A DNA stretch of 64,000 nt from Chitinophaga sp. YR627 (lineage in GTDB: Bacteria; Bacteroidota; Bacteroidia; Chitinophagales; Chitinophagaceae). The stretch spans positions 248,001 to 312,000 of the forward strand of contig NZ_FOUX01000007.1 in the NCBI RefSeq assembly GCF_900114995.1, in the 5' to 3' direction. This document shows, piece by piece, positions 1 through 9,319 of this stretch (the stretch's first letter is position 1; every line of letters begins with the position of its first letter). Below the pieces are notes generated by a model that made no database searches, was not told where the DNA came from, and saw nothing but the letters and a program-made list of their open reading frames with translations. Position numbers and translations under genes: made by a program.

Positions 1-446
1 GAAGCCTGCCCATTTGTAAGAACAAAGATCCTTACTGTTTTGATTTCATCTTTTTTTTGTTCGATAATCTGAATCAAATCGAATACTGTTGTGTCGGATT
101 CGTCGATTTTTTCGGAAAGTTTGCCCTCCCAGGATTGCCAGAAAAAGTTCTCTGCTTTTTGAAATGAATCACTTATATCTTTATCTGAGACTTTGGAAAG
201 TCTTTGCTCACTTTTGAAAATGGTTACAAATAGATCAATTGCTTCATTTTCTTCATCATAGTTCCATGCATTGATCTTGATACCTCTTGACTTGTAATGA
301 CATATCTCGTGTGCAATTACCTCTCCCGAATCAATCGAGTATTCAAGAATATCATTTGTAATGGCATCCTCTTGTGAAATACCTTCGTCGTCAACTGTAA
401 TTAATGCTCCTTCTAGAAAGTCAATAGCAAATTCTGATAATTCCAT
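1..446 (-). CDS. AIPR-family protein, N-terminal part (MZA component; cut by window edge)
   Basis: The reading frame opens at ATG 446-444 and stays open to the window edge, giving about 148 residues beginning MELSEFAIDFLEGALITVDD. This N-terminal pattern, with GEVIAHEICHYKSRGIKINA followed by an acidic and aromatic segment (residues about 40-70), resembles the start of AIPR (abortive infection phage resistance) proteins, which usually run to 550-700 residues, so most of the gene lies outside the window. The start lies one base beyond the stop of the PD-(D/E)XK gene, so the two are translationally tight. Its place as last gene after MutL-like, Z1 and PD-(D/E)XK genes fits the known cassette order and is the main support. 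The biochemical role of AIPR proteins is not settled. Confidence 0.72.
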   Translation of the reverse strand, partial: MELSEFAIDFLEGALITVDDEGISQEDAITNDILEYSIDSGEVIAHEICHYKSRGIKINAWNYDEENEAIDLFVTIFKSEQRLSKVSDKDISDSFQKAENFFWQSWEGKLSEKIDESDTTVFDLIQIIEQKKDEIKTVRIFVLTNGQA

Positions 447-447
447 A

Positions 448-1458
448 CTATAAATGTGTTAAAATGTCAGTATTAATTTCAAATGGGGTACATGCTGCAA
501 CTGCTACTGAATACTTCAGATCTCCAATACCATCGGGCAAATCGCTTCCGGTTAGTCTTGGGAAACCTTCTCCTACTTCAAAAAAACTCATCTCTGATAT
601 TGAAAATGCAGTTAGATATCTTTCAGCATCTGCTGCTGCATAACCATATTTGGCAAGTTTCAACTGAAAATGAAATGCAGCAATCGGATCATCTTTTATT
701 AGAAAATAAATATCATTTATGAGTGCCGGTAATGTTTTGTCAGGCATATTATGATGAAGGTTTAAAGAATAAATGGCCAGGAATAAATGCTCAAGCCCTG
801 CATTATCAAGCTGCTTCTCAGACGAAATAGTGATTTTTTTATGCTGTTTTCCCGAAGTAGTCTTCAATTCAATAGCTCTATCAATGATCTGGAAGTCATG
901 ATTAGTTGCATTAGGTGCTGTCCAGTAATCTATTGATTCTAAAAATGTATATTTATGAAACAGGTAGTCCTTTAGAAAATATAATTCTCCAACAAGGCCT
1001 TTCTGCGTTTCAAGGGACATCAATTCATCATCCTGCTTTTCAAAGAAGAATTCCCATTCAGAAAGTGTGCTTAAAATAGTAGAAAGTAAGTTTTTCCTAT
1101 CCTGCAGAATTATGACCCTGTCACATAAATCAGATATAAATAATTCAAAAATATTATTGGTATTAACTATCGATTGTGTGAACGTCAGAAATAGTGAATT
1201 GTGAATGTTAGCCAGAGTGCCTACAGATGTCTCAATTTTCAGCCCTCTCAGACCAGGCAGATTATCAACATTAATATCACATCCTTCCTCAAGTCTTATA
1301 TGTAATAAACGAATGTTTTTACGAATATCTGTGGCCAGAAATACATCAAACAACCCATTTGTTAGTATGCGTCGGGTCACTTGTGAAGTTGCCAAATTTT
1401 GTTTTTTTTGCGACTCCTCATTGATAGAATCCCATATTGCCTTATAGTCAATCTTCAT
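448..1458 (-). CDS. PD-(D/E)XK motif protein (DUF4420), predicted nuclease of the MZA cassette
   Basis: A protein of 336 residues with the spaced signature of a PD-(D/E)XK nuclease core: a Glu in GLVGELYFL (around residue 158), an Asp in NHDFQ (D188) and the E-x-K pair in AIELKTT (E197, K199). DUF4420 proteins are typically 300-350 residues and accompany Z1 helicases. Its start overlaps the end of the upstream Z1 gene by 11 bp and its stop is one base before the AIPR start, so the four genes are co-transcribed. The likely role is DNA cleavage in a defence complex driven by the Z1 and GHKL ATPases. The nuclease assignment is motif-based and inferred; the family membership is fairly secure. Confidence 0.85.
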   Translation of the reverse strand: MKIDYKAIWDSINEESQKKQNLATSQVTRRILTNGLFDVFLATDIRKNIRLLHIRLEEGCDINVDNLPGLRGLKIETSVGTLANIHNSLFLTFTQSIVNTNNIFELFISDLCDRVIILQDRKNLLSTILSTLSEWEFFFEKQDDELMSLETQKGLVGELYFLKDYLFHKYTFLESIDYWTAPNATNHDFQIIDRAIELKTTSGKQHKKITISSEKQLDNAGLEHLFLAIYSLNLHHNMPDKTLPALINDIYFLIKDDPIAAFHFQLKLAKYGYAAADAERYLTAFSISEMSFFEVGEGFPRLTGSDLPDGIGDLKYSVAVAACTPFEINTDILTHL

Positions 1459-4225
1459 AACTTGCCAGTTCTAGTTCTTCATAAATAGTGTTAATATCAT
1501 ATTTTGACTCCTTCAGGTCATCATTATTAGGCCAGCTGATAGCAAATCCGAATGGCATTTTTTCAAAAGCCAGTTTTGTAACTGGACTATCATTAGTTTC
1601 TTTATAGTCCTGGATGATTAAAGGATAAATTGTAATTAATGGTCTGTTAAGTCTCGGCAATAGTTTCCTCAAATCTTCACTGGTTTCTGTTGGATTGCCT
1701 TCGAAATCTATTTTCTCATCGCTAGCGCTTACCAGTTTTTTAATATAAAGCTGATTGGATTTGTTTTTATCCTTAATTGACCTATGGAATGGACTAACTG
1801 TAAGACCGGCAATTGATTCTACCTCAGATTCATCTACATCTGTTGATGATCTCAATGCTACATTCCATAAGTCAAGTATGTTATTAGGGTTGTTACCTTT
1901 TTTTTGTTGCTCTATAAATTCAACAATCCTTTTAGTATTTGATGCAGGTGCCCCTCTGAATGATATATATTTTCTAAGGAAGGCTACTACAAGATCTTTT
2001 GGAATATCAGTCCACAGATAGCCATTTCTCCTTCTTCCTGGATCATAAGAATAATTATTCATGGAACTGATAAATGCTTCAACAGCATTATAATTATTGA
2101 TAAGGATAGATTTGTCTTCGGATAATGTATGGGTTTCTGTTAATTTCCCTTTATAACTTAATGGTAATTCCGAAGTGTGTCTCATTTTCAAAGCGCTTGT
2201 AGCCATCATATCCGGATGAGACAGTACTCTTAATCCAAAATCCATTGGAGTTGATTTCTGTCTGCTCATTTCTAAAAACTCGTTTTTGAGGATCTCAAAC
2301 GCGGTCGAAATATGCCGGTACCAACTGAACAGATCATTGGTTGTATAAATCCGGCATAAGTCCTCAAAGCCAGTTCTGTACCCAAACCATCGTCCCATCT
2401 GCATAAGTGTATCATACAGAGAACTAGCTCTTGTAAAGTAACTTACAGTTAATCCTTCCAGGGTCAACCCTCTTGATAATTTATCTCCTCCTATAGCAAT
2501 TACACTCAATCCTGTACTTTCTCTATTTTTATAGTCCAGAATATCACCAGCACTTCCATTAACTATATGAGGTTTCATTTCTATTTTAAGGATGGCAGGT
2601 TTTAAATTATCCTTTACTTCATTCCAGGTGTTCAATACCCCTTCCATTTGTTTGGTGATTCTAACATAATCACGTTCAAATAGTAACCGGAATTCTTCCA
2701 GAATATCATGATCATCATTCAGAACTCCTCTTCGTAAACGATCGAATTCATCCTTAACATGCACTCCGATAGCCTCCTGAATATTGTTAAGCCTTGTACA
2801 ATGAATTAACATTGTGTTATGCTTATTGCCCTGATTTCGTAGTCTTCTTATAGCAGAACTGATAATAAATGACCTGATGGCTTCCTTCATTGAACCTGGT
2901 ATGTGGTCCGGCGGTTCGGGTGAACGTTTGCCGGAAGGGAGAAAGGAAGAATCAGGTAGTGATGCATCTGTTACTGGTATATGAATGGGAAGTCCTGTTT
3001 CTGTATCACTTTCATTTAAGCCAAATACCCGAACCGGACCGAAGTAATTGGAAGGTGCCTCCATTGAAATTATAAATGAAGACGGAAACAAATCTTTACC
3101 AAATTTATGGTCATCTATTTTGGGATGCATGAAGATATTGGCAAAAGGAGTAGCCGTATAACCCACATAAGCTTTCTGATTAAACAGGTTGAGCAGCTCT
3201 CTTATTTTCCCGTTGATGGATGTAGGATCATGCTCACCATTATCATTTTTGAGCGGTCTGGTATTTGGAGATGCCTGATCAGCTTCATCATCGATTAGAA
3301 GGATAGGAAGGTTGTTTATCATCAAATCACCATTAGGTGAATGATAAACAAATTCACCTCCCAGTGTATCGCGGCATTCACAGAAGTATTTTATCAGATT
3401 ACTAAGTACAGGAACATTCTTCTTTATAATCAGTACCATTGGTCGGTCTGAGCCTGGTTGAATTCCTCCTATTTTCTGCGCAAAGCTTCTGGAAAAATCA
3501 CCACGATCATCCTGCGTCGTGAAAGTATCAACATGGATATAACCCTCATTCGGCAATGTAGTAACACCTATTTTCTTTACATGTGCCTGGTCACTTGTGT
3601 CCCTTCCAATTACCTCTTCATCTATCCTCATCTGAGTTTGGCTTCGGAGGTTTTTATGTAAACCACTCAGAACAACGATAATTCTATAACCAGCATCTAT
3701 AGATTTATTAATAAGTCCTGTGAAATTAGCAGTCTTTCCTGATTGCACATTTCCTACAACCAGACCTCGTCTGTCAAATGGTCTGTTTTTTACTTTCGGA
3801 TCCTCTAACCTTTCCAGTATATCGTCAGTAATGTCGCCAAGGCCATCTACCGTTTTAGGAGACCAGCCCTTGATATTGTTTAGATATTTTTTATAACGGT
3901 TCCAGAATCTGAAATTGATCTCATCTGCAGCAATTTTTTCACGATACCATGGAATGTGGCCTGTATTATCCGTGAGTGACTGATAGGTACCAGCCTCAAT
4001 TCCCTGATTGATATTTACTTCATATTGAAGTTCAGACAGGAGTAATTCCCTGATATCTTCATTTGAATTGAATACAATACTCGGATGGGAAATCCGGGTA
4101 TGATCAATATGTGGGACTACATTTCTTATTGCAGTTTCGATAGCTTGCTCATAGGGCATCACGTCTTTTAACAGGTCGTAATTGTCTTTAACTATGCTCT
4201 TTATAATGTTGTAAGATCGCGTCAT
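1448..4225 (-). CDS. Z1-domain DEAD-type helicase/ATPase (MZA component)
   Basis: A 925-residue superfamily II ATPase. Walker A is GNVQSGKT at residues 158-165, the DEAD box is DDEAD at 312-316, motif III is TATP at 357-360, and the Z1-type motif VI is QMGRWFGYR at 609-617, preceded by GGDKLSRGLTLEGL. The last three are diagnostic of the Z1 family. Z1 proteins occur almost only beside MutL/MORC-like GHKL ATPases, PD-(D/E)XK and AIPR proteins. The protein probably moves on or remodels DNA for the associated nuclease. It starts one base after the stop of the GHKL ATPase gene. All core ATPase motifs look intact, so this is not a decayed copy. Confidence 0.93.
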   Translation of the reverse strand: MTRSYNIIKSIVKDNYDLLKDVMPYEQAIETAIRNVVPHIDHTRISHPSIVFNSNEDIRELLLSELQYEVNINQGIEAGTYQSLTDNTGHIPWYREKIAADEINFRFWNRYKKYLNNIKGWSPKTVDGLGDITDDILERLEDPKVKNRPFDRRGLVVGNVQSGKTANFTGLINKSIDAGYRIIVVLSGLHKNLRSQTQMRIDEEVIGRDTSDQAHVKKIGVTTLPNEGYIHVDTFTTQDDRGDFSRSFAQKIGGIQPGSDRPMVLIIKKNVPVLSNLIKYFCECRDTLGGEFVYHSPNGDLMINNLPILLIDDEADQASPNTRPLKNDNGEHDPTSINGKIRELLNLFNQKAYVGYTATPFANIFMHPKIDDHKFGKDLFPSSFIISMEAPSNYFGPVRVFGLNESDTETGLPIHIPVTDASLPDSSFLPSGKRSPEPPDHIPGSMKEAIRSFIISSAIRRLRNQGNKHNTMLIHCTRLNNIQEAIGVHVKDEFDRLRRGVLNDDHDILEEFRLLFERDYVRITKQMEGVLNTWNEVKDNLKPAILKIEMKPHIVNGSAGDILDYKNRESTGLSVIAIGGDKLSRGLTLEGLTVSYFTRASSLYDTLMQMGRWFGYRTGFEDLCRIYTTNDLFSWYRHISTAFEILKNEFLEMSRQKSTPMDFGLRVLSHPDMMATSALKMRHTSELPLSYKGKLTETHTLSEDKSILINNYNAVEAFISSMNNYSYDPGRRRNGYLWTDIPKDLVVAFLRKYISFRGAPASNTKRIVEFIEQQKKGNNPNNILDLWNVALRSSTDVDESEVESIAGLTVSPFHRSIKDKNKSNQLYIKKLVSASDEKIDFEGNPTETSEDLRKLLPRLNRPLITIYPLIIQDYKETNDSPVTKLAFEKMPFGFAISWPNNDDLKESKYDINTIYEELELASYED

Positions 4226-4226
4226 T

Positions 4227-5693
4227 TCAGATTGAATTTAATTGCTGAAAACATTCAAGACCGTTAACTTTTTCCCTGGCTTCAATCTCTGGGATTCCAG
4301 CATCAGTCAATGCATTGAGCATATTTTGATAGATTTTTTTTAAATCATCTTTTGAGTCTTCGAAAAAATCCTTCATCACTGTTGATGGATCAGCAAAATC
4401 TGATACAATGATATTAACAGGCAGGGTCTCTCCAATCAGCTTCATATAATCATTGAATACATATGCATTTTCATCCAGATACTCATTTATCAGCTGATAA
4501 ATAGGATGTGCTTTATTGAGTTCATAATACTTTTTACCTTGTTTTTGTTTTGCCATCCAGAGATAGGTGATTTCCTTCTTCTCACCTTTGCGTCTTATGT
4601 AGGCACCCCTGTGTGTATAAACCTTAATAGCTTTATCTATAGAAGTCAGGCAAATATTTTTGACACGCTTACGGATAATGTCAGGAATTTTAGCAGATGC
4701 TTTCTTTACATCTATTTGCCATTCCTGATCAAGTGTATTCGGAATATCAATTCTTATTCTGCAAAGACGCTGACTATCCTTTTTCTTGAAATCAAGGTCC
4801 AGCCATGTGCCATCCGAAATCAACCGTTTATTCCTATAAAGAAAGATACCCTGATGCTCTGTCCATCCTCTTATTATTTCTACATTCTTATGGTCTCTAT
4901 CCAAAAGCTTAGATTCATGAGGGAGAATATATGGTTGTATCTGAATATGTTGTTCATTTATTGATAATTGCTCCTCTGCCAACTCTGTCGAAGGGAACTT
5001 TTTCGAAATATTAAAGGGATTAATCGGTTCCAGTTCGTTGCCCAAAATAGAGATGGAGATAGCTGAACTTTCAATATACCGGTGAAAAACCAATCCAAGA
5101 TGCTTCCGTACATTATCAAATTTTCGGTAAAAATGTTCTTTATCAGCATTACTATCCAGGGATTCAACCAGACGATCAAGTTTCTCCCATAAAATAATGG
5201 TGCCAGACCCCGGCTCAGCGAACTTTCCAATATTATTTTCAGAGTTTTTATCTGCACAGGTACGGAGTAGTACCCAATCTTTCTCTTTTGCTACAAGGTC
5301 GAGGTCCCAGCACCGTATAAATTCTTTCCCGGATTTATCTCTGGTTTTTACAGTCAGACGCCGGCACTGGGAAAAAGAGGCTGTCTTCAATCCAAGCCCA
5401 AACCGTCCCAGATCTTCTTCATTTCGTTTTGCAAGGGGATTAAAGCTGCCGACTTTCATCGCTTTCAGAAGTCCAGCTTCATTCATGCCAGTGCCGTTAT
5501 CCTCAATTCTTACAAATGACGAGTATAGATCAATCCCATAACTGATCTGGATTTTGCTGGATTTTGCTGTTATACTGTTATCAATCAGATCAGCAATCGC
5601 TGTTTCGATGGAATACCCAAATGATCTCGCTGATTGAAGAAGGCTTTCGGGATCGGGTCTGACAACGTCATAATGCTGTGTCTGTAAGTCCAT
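4227..5693 (-). CDS. MutL/MORC-like GHKL ATPase (MZA component, first gene of the operon)
   Basis: A 488-residue protein with an N-terminal GHKL (gyrase-Hsp90-histidine kinase-MutL) ATP-binding fold: box I is DLIDNS (residues 35-40), box II is DNGTGM (65-70) and box III is GRFGLGLKT (96-104). The length and the long C-terminal part without a catalytic signature match the bacterial MORC-like ATPases that accompany Z1 helicases. These are thought to act as ATP-driven DNA clamps. It is the promoter-proximal gene of the minus-strand cassette. About 870 bp without a gene lie upstream. The methyltransferase and Vsr endonuclease genes sometimes seen upstream in related cassettes are absent here. Confidence 0.9.
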   Translation of the reverse strand: MDLQTQHYDVVRPDPESLLQSARSFGYSIETAIADLIDNSITAKSSKIQISYGIDLYSSFVRIEDNGTGMNEAGLLKAMKVGSFNPLAKRNEEDLGRFGLGLKTASFSQCRRLTVKTRDKSGKEFIRCWDLDLVAKEKDWVLLRTCADKNSENNIGKFAEPGSGTIILWEKLDRLVESLDSNADKEHFYRKFDNVRKHLGLVFHRYIESSAISISILGNELEPINPFNISKKFPSTELAEEQLSINEQHIQIQPYILPHESKLLDRDHKNVEIIRGWTEHQGIFLYRNKRLISDGTWLDLDFKKKDSQRLCRIRIDIPNTLDQEWQIDVKKASAKIPDIIRKRVKNICLTSIDKAIKVYTHRGAYIRRKGEKKEITYLWMAKQKQGKKYYELNKAHPIYQLINEYLDENAYVFNDYMKLIGETLPVNIIVSDFADPSTVMKDFFEDSKDDLKKIYQNMLNALTDAGIPEIEAREKVNGLECFQQLNSI

Positions 5694-6459
5694 TTCTTTC
5701 TATTTACATACAGGGTTATGCAATTCTGAATCTTATATGTGTTTTATATAAGCAAAGCTGTGGGAATATTTTTATATTATTCTCTAATACATTCAGCTGC
5801 TGATTTTTATAATGAATGTTGGTAACTCTATAAATAGGGCCTTGCTTTCCGGCGTTTAATGAGGTACCATGCTTTAGCCGGCTTACCGGTGAGCTTTTTC
5901 CGAAGCCGTATTAGCCATTACATTTACTCTAATATATTATTGAGCCTAATGATTAACTGGAATCCTGAGACTCTTTTTCTAATAGCACCATGACATATCT
6001 GTTTGTTTATCAGATAATATTTCAGTTTGGTTTTAATAAAGAGTACAGGTATTGCTCTACAGTCTCGTCCCTAATTACCGCCGCGGCACATTTTAGTTAT
6101 GTAAACCTAAGCGGAGGTTGTATAAATAGATCTTCTTTAACAATACTATTTAAAGTTGAGGCTTGAAGTATTGTGAAATTAGTAAAAGTTATTCAAAGTT
6201 TTATCATTGATGTTATGTAAATCGGATCATTTTCCGTGAGCCAGTCGGTCTCTGTCTATTTGATGGCAATTAGTACTATACGCAATCTCATTTAAGTGTC
6301 CGTATAGCACTCGCATTAACTCCGGACTGCCCTTATACTCAGGATATGAAGTGGAATATTTATGGAAAACCTGCGCCGTAGTAATATGTATTCCAGATAA
6401 AAAGTAAGGACAAACAGTATAACCTTGTATGTTAAGTTTTCAAATGAATAGTCCCCTCA
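5694..6459. other. Gene-free stretch between the MZA operon and the tRNA-Ser remnant
   Basis: No convincing gene is visible on either strand. It must hold the promoter of the minus-strand MZA operon near 5694-5800, but no clear TAnnTTTG box was found. On the minus strand a frame without a start codon is open from about 6439 to a stop at 6227-6229 (about 71 codons). It may be a gene fragment or chance. Its position between a tRNA gene and a defence cassette is where an integrase would be expected, but no integrase motif is visible. Confidence 0.5.
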
Positions 6460-6526
6460 GGAAAAAGAAGGATCGCCCTCCCTTACCTGTTACAGTCAAA
6501 ATCATTTACTCAAAGACTACCGCAAA
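6460..6526 (-). pseudogene. Decayed partial copy of the adjacent tRNA-Ser (possible attachment-site remnant)
   Basis: This stretch aligns with the 3' two thirds of the intact tRNA-Ser at 6569-6653 in the same orientation. A run of 15 bases (6485-6499 against 6596-6610) is identical, and the acceptor/T-arm end and the anticodon-stem side match with a few substitutions and small indels. The 5' third of the tRNA is missing and the T-arm is damaged, so it should not give a working tRNA. A partial 3' duplicate of a tRNA gene is the usual trace of site-specific integration, although a decayed tandem tRNA would look similar. Confidence 0.7.
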
Positions 6527-6564
6527 CAAAAAGCCTTCAGACATCATCTGAAGGCTTTTTGTTT
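6524..6564 (-). terminator. Rho-independent terminator of tRNA-Ser
   Basis: A perfect inverted repeat with 18-base arms (6524-6541 and 6547-6564) and a 5-base loop, containing GCCTTCAGA and TCTGAAGGC flanked by A and T runs. It lies directly downstream of the minus-strand tRNA-Ser gene. Confidence 0.9.
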
Positions 6565-6568
6565 CCTG

Positions 6569-6653
6569 CGGAGAAAGAGGGATTCGAACCCCCGGACCTG
6601 TTACAGTCAACAGTTTTCAAGACTGCCGCAATCGACCGCTCTGCCATTTCTCC
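6569..6653 (-). tRNA. tRNA-Ser (anticodon TGA)
   Basis: On the minus strand the gene runs from 6653 to the discriminator base at 6569. The acceptor stem GGAGAAA pairs with TTTCTCC, the anticodon loop is CTTGAAA with anticodon TGA, there is a long variable arm as expected for serine, and the T-loop is GTTCGAATC. CCA is not encoded. A strong terminator follows. Confidence 0.95.
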
Positions 6654-6800
6654 GCTGCAAAAGTATAAAACTGACCGAACTTTCAAAAAAAATCTTTTAA
6701 AGTTACATATTCATCTATTTAAAATCCTTTGTCAGATTGGTTTTGCTCGGGAAAAAAAACTATTTTTAGGCATTACAGATACCCAGTACGGACCATAAAC

Positions 6801-8834
6801 ATGCAATCTAAACTCAGCTTCCTGTACCCAATTTTTATCCTGCTGTTTGCCAACATTGTTACAACGCAGGCTCAGACCACTTGCTCAGGGATTGGTCAGA
6901 ATGCTTCCACGGCCTTCCCCGTCTGTGGAACAAAAGTCTTCAGTCAGGAGTCCGTTCCTATCTGTGGCGGCAGACCTATTCTCGGCCCCGGTTGTAATGG
7001 CAGTGGTGACGGCGGACATACAGATATCAACCCCTTCTGGTATAAATTCACTTGTTATAAAGGCGGTACGCTCGGATTTAAGATCACACCCAAGGTCCTG
7101 GAAGATGACTATGACTGGCAGATCTTTGATATCACCGGACGTAACCCCAATGACGCTTATACTGACCGTAGCCTGTATGTCTGTATGAACTGGTCAGGGG
7201 AGGGCGGTGTAACGGGCGCTTCCGGAGCAGGAACCTCTTTTGATGTTTGTGGCGGTCTGGGGATGCCGTTGTTTAGTAAGATGCCGACCCTGATAGAAGG
7301 ACATGAATACCTGTTATTGCTGAGTCACTTTACACAGACCCAGTCAGGGTATGACCTGGAGTTCAGTGGCGGCACGGCTGATATCACCAGTCCGGGTATA
7401 CCGGCAGTTAAATGGGCCAGTTATTATTGCCATGATAATACCATCGGTATTAAACTCAGTAAGGAAACATTGTGTAAGACGCTGAGTACTAATGGTACGG
7501 AGTTCGTCCTGACCAGCGGTACCGGTACGATTGTGGGCGCTACAGGAGTGAACTGTACCAATGGGTTTGATGCGGATTCAATATTGGTGAAGACCGCGGC
7601 TCCGCTGGCACCTGGAAATTATACGATCGCTGTGAAGAATGGTAGTGATGGGAATACAATACTGGATATCTGTGGTAACGGAGTGGCAGTAGGAGAGAAC
7701 GCAAGTTTCCGGGTAGAAGTACCACCAGATGTGATGCTGGTCGGTGTAGTCGCGCCAGGTTGTGCGCCGGATAAGATAAAGATTCCGTTGTCTGTGCCTG
7801 TACGTTGTGGTTCTATTGCGCCTAATGGTAGTGACTTAAGACTGAGCGGATCGCCGGCAGCGGCTATCCGTAGTGCTACAGGGATCTGTAATGGTAACAA
7901 TCTGGCAGATACCGTGGTGATAGAATTTACGCAACCTTTATACAGACAGGGTAATTATTCTATTACGCTGACTACCGGTAGCGACGGTACGCCGATATTA
8001 GGAGAATGTGGTCAGCCTGCTCCTTTGGGTCAGGTGGTGAATTTTCATACAGTCGATACAGTGTCAGCGGATTTTGATTTTGGTCTGAACAGGAACTGTA
8101 AGCTAAGCGTGCTGGATCTGACGCATAACGGCACTAATAGCGTGAACTACTGGCACTGGAATTTTGATAGTACAGACAACCGCTACACACAGAATGTAAA
8201 TAAAGTATACGGCGATTTTGGTATAAAGAAGGTTTCCCTGGTAGTTTCCAACGGTGTTTGCAGAGATTCCGTTTATAAGGAGATCAACCTGGAAAGAACA
8301 CTGGGAGCGATCTTTAGCGTGGATCCCGGACCTTATTGTCCGATGGATGTAGTATCGCCTAAGAATGAAAGCTTTGGTAATATCATCTCTTATCTGTGGG
8401 ACTATGGGAATGGTATCACCAGTATAGATGCCACACCAATGCCCCAAACATACTATCCTACACGAAAAGAACAGGATTATCGCATCCGCCTGATCGTCCT
8501 GGATACACAGAACTGTCTGGATACAGCAGATCATGTGATCAAAGCCGTGACCAGCTGTTATATTGATGTGCCAACAGCATTTTCGCCTAACAATGATGGT
8601 AAGAATGATTTTCTCTATCCGTTAAGCGCATATAAGGCCACAGACCTCGACTTTTCAGTATATAACCGTGTAGGACAACTGGTATTCCACTCTACGAACT
8701 GGACCCAGAAATGGGATGGCACCGTGAAGGGATTACCTGCTGATATCGGCACCTATGTCTGGATGTTACGATATACGATCACAGATACCGGTAAGAAAGT
8801 ATTTAAGAAAGGAACTACCGTACTGCTGCGTTAG
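6801..8834 (+). CDS. Secreted PKD-type protein with type B T9SS (gliding motility-associated) C-terminal domain
   Basis: The frame is open from 6729, but the start is placed at ATG 6801 because this puts a classic signal peptide (MQSKLSFLYPIFILLF, cleavage near TQAQ) at the N-terminus, giving 677 residues. The middle has Ig/PKD-like segments (for example NYWHWNFDSTDNRYTQ and SYLWDYGNG). The last 90 residues (DVPTAFSPNNDGKNDFLYP through KKGTTVLLR) are a CHU_C/type B sorting domain used for export by the type IX secretion system. The protein is probably cell-surface or secreted; its binding target is unknown. A hairpin overlaps its stop codon. Confidence 0.88.
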   Translation: MQSKLSFLYPIFILLFANIVTTQAQTTCSGIGQNASTAFPVCGTKVFSQESVPICGGRPILGPGCNGSGDGGHTDINPFWYKFTCYKGGTLGFKITPKVLEDDYDWQIFDITGRNPNDAYTDRSLYVCMNWSGEGGVTGASGAGTSFDVCGGLGMPLFSKMPTLIEGHEYLLLLSHFTQTQSGYDLEFSGGTADITSPGIPAVKWASYYCHDNTIGIKLSKETLCKTLSTNGTEFVLTSGTGTIVGATGVNCTNGFDADSILVKTAAPLAPGNYTIAVKNGSDGNTILDICGNGVAVGENASFRVEVPPDVMLVGVVAPGCAPDKIKIPLSVPVRCGSIAPNGSDLRLSGSPAAAIRSATGICNGNNLADTVVIEFTQPLYRQGNYSITLTTGSDGTPILGECGQPAPLGQVVNFHTVDTVSADFDFGLNRNCKLSVLDLTHNGTNSVNYWHWNFDSTDNRYTQNVNKVYGDFGIKKVSLVVSNGVCRDSVYKEINLERTLGAIFSVDPGPYCPMDVVSPKNESFGNIISYLWDYGNGITSIDATPMPQTYYPTRKEQDYRIRLIVLDTQNCLDTADHVIKAVTSCYIDVPTAFSPNNDGKNDFLYPLSAYKATDLDFSVYNRVGQLVFHSTNWTQKWDGTVKGLPADIGTYVWMLRYTITDTGKKVFKKGTTVLLR

Positions 8835-8846
8835 CAGTAGTACGGT
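8817..8846. terminator. Hairpin at the 3' end of the T9SS protein gene
   Basis: Arms 8817-8829 and 8834-8846 pair with one mismatch around a GTTA loop and overlap the stop codon. There is no T run, so termination here is plausible but not certain. It lies between convergent genes. Confidence 0.4.
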
Positions 8847-8860
8847 CCGCGTTTGGCGGG

Positions 8861-9319
8861 TCAGGCTGCCATAGAAGAAGAAGAGGCAGCAGTATGATTG
8901 GAGGTGGTATGTACTTCGCAATTGCGACAACCCCTCCAGTTTTTAATATGTGCGGTGATCAGTAACGTGGCCCCGATCAGCTTTAACCCCATTTCAAAGG
9001 CGCTGCCGTGAATAAAGTTCGCCGCAATCATCAGCGTCAGGCCAATCCCGAAATATACGACCACAGATTTTTGTCCATGTACCCGTTTATATCCCTTCCA
9101 GATAGCCCAGCCGCCTATGCTCATCGACACGATGATCGTCAGTACTTCCAGCATTACATTTTTTAGAATATCTATATCAAACAGGGTCAGTGTAGTGAAG
9201 ATGACCGGCAGGAGCACACAGTGTATGGCACAGGCCAGAGAGGCCCCTATGCCGATTGCATCCCACTTCATTTCGTAAGCATGACTATTCTCCTTATGTC
9301 TTTCTGATGTCTTTTCCAT
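8861..9319 (-). CDS. MerC-domain membrane protein
   Basis: A 152-residue protein with four predicted hydrophobic segments. The first contains CAIHC (C30, C34), the metal-binding pair typical of MerC-family inner-membrane proteins, in the context ASLACAIHCVLLPV. The C-terminus has a second CRNC motif and a Ser/Ala-rich tail. MerC proteins of mercury operons carry Hg(II) inward, but many Bacteroidota copies stand alone without merA or merR, as here, and their metal is unknown. It is convergent with the upstream gene and has no operon partner. Confidence 0.8.
   Translation of the reverse strand: MEKTSERHKENSHAYEMKWDAIGIGASLACAIHCVLLPVIFTTLTLFDIDILKNVMLEVLTIIVSMSIGGWAIWKGYKRVHGQKSVVVYFGIGLTLMIAANFIHGSAFEMGLKLIGATLLITAHIKNWRGCRNCEVHTTSNHTAASSSSMAA

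Noticed and set aside
6227..6439. Minus-strand frame of about 71 codons without a start, between tRNA-Ser and the MZA operon
   Set aside because: It has no start codon, no recognised motif, and an open frame of this length is common by chance. It was considered as an integrase remnant, but no catalytic residues are visible.
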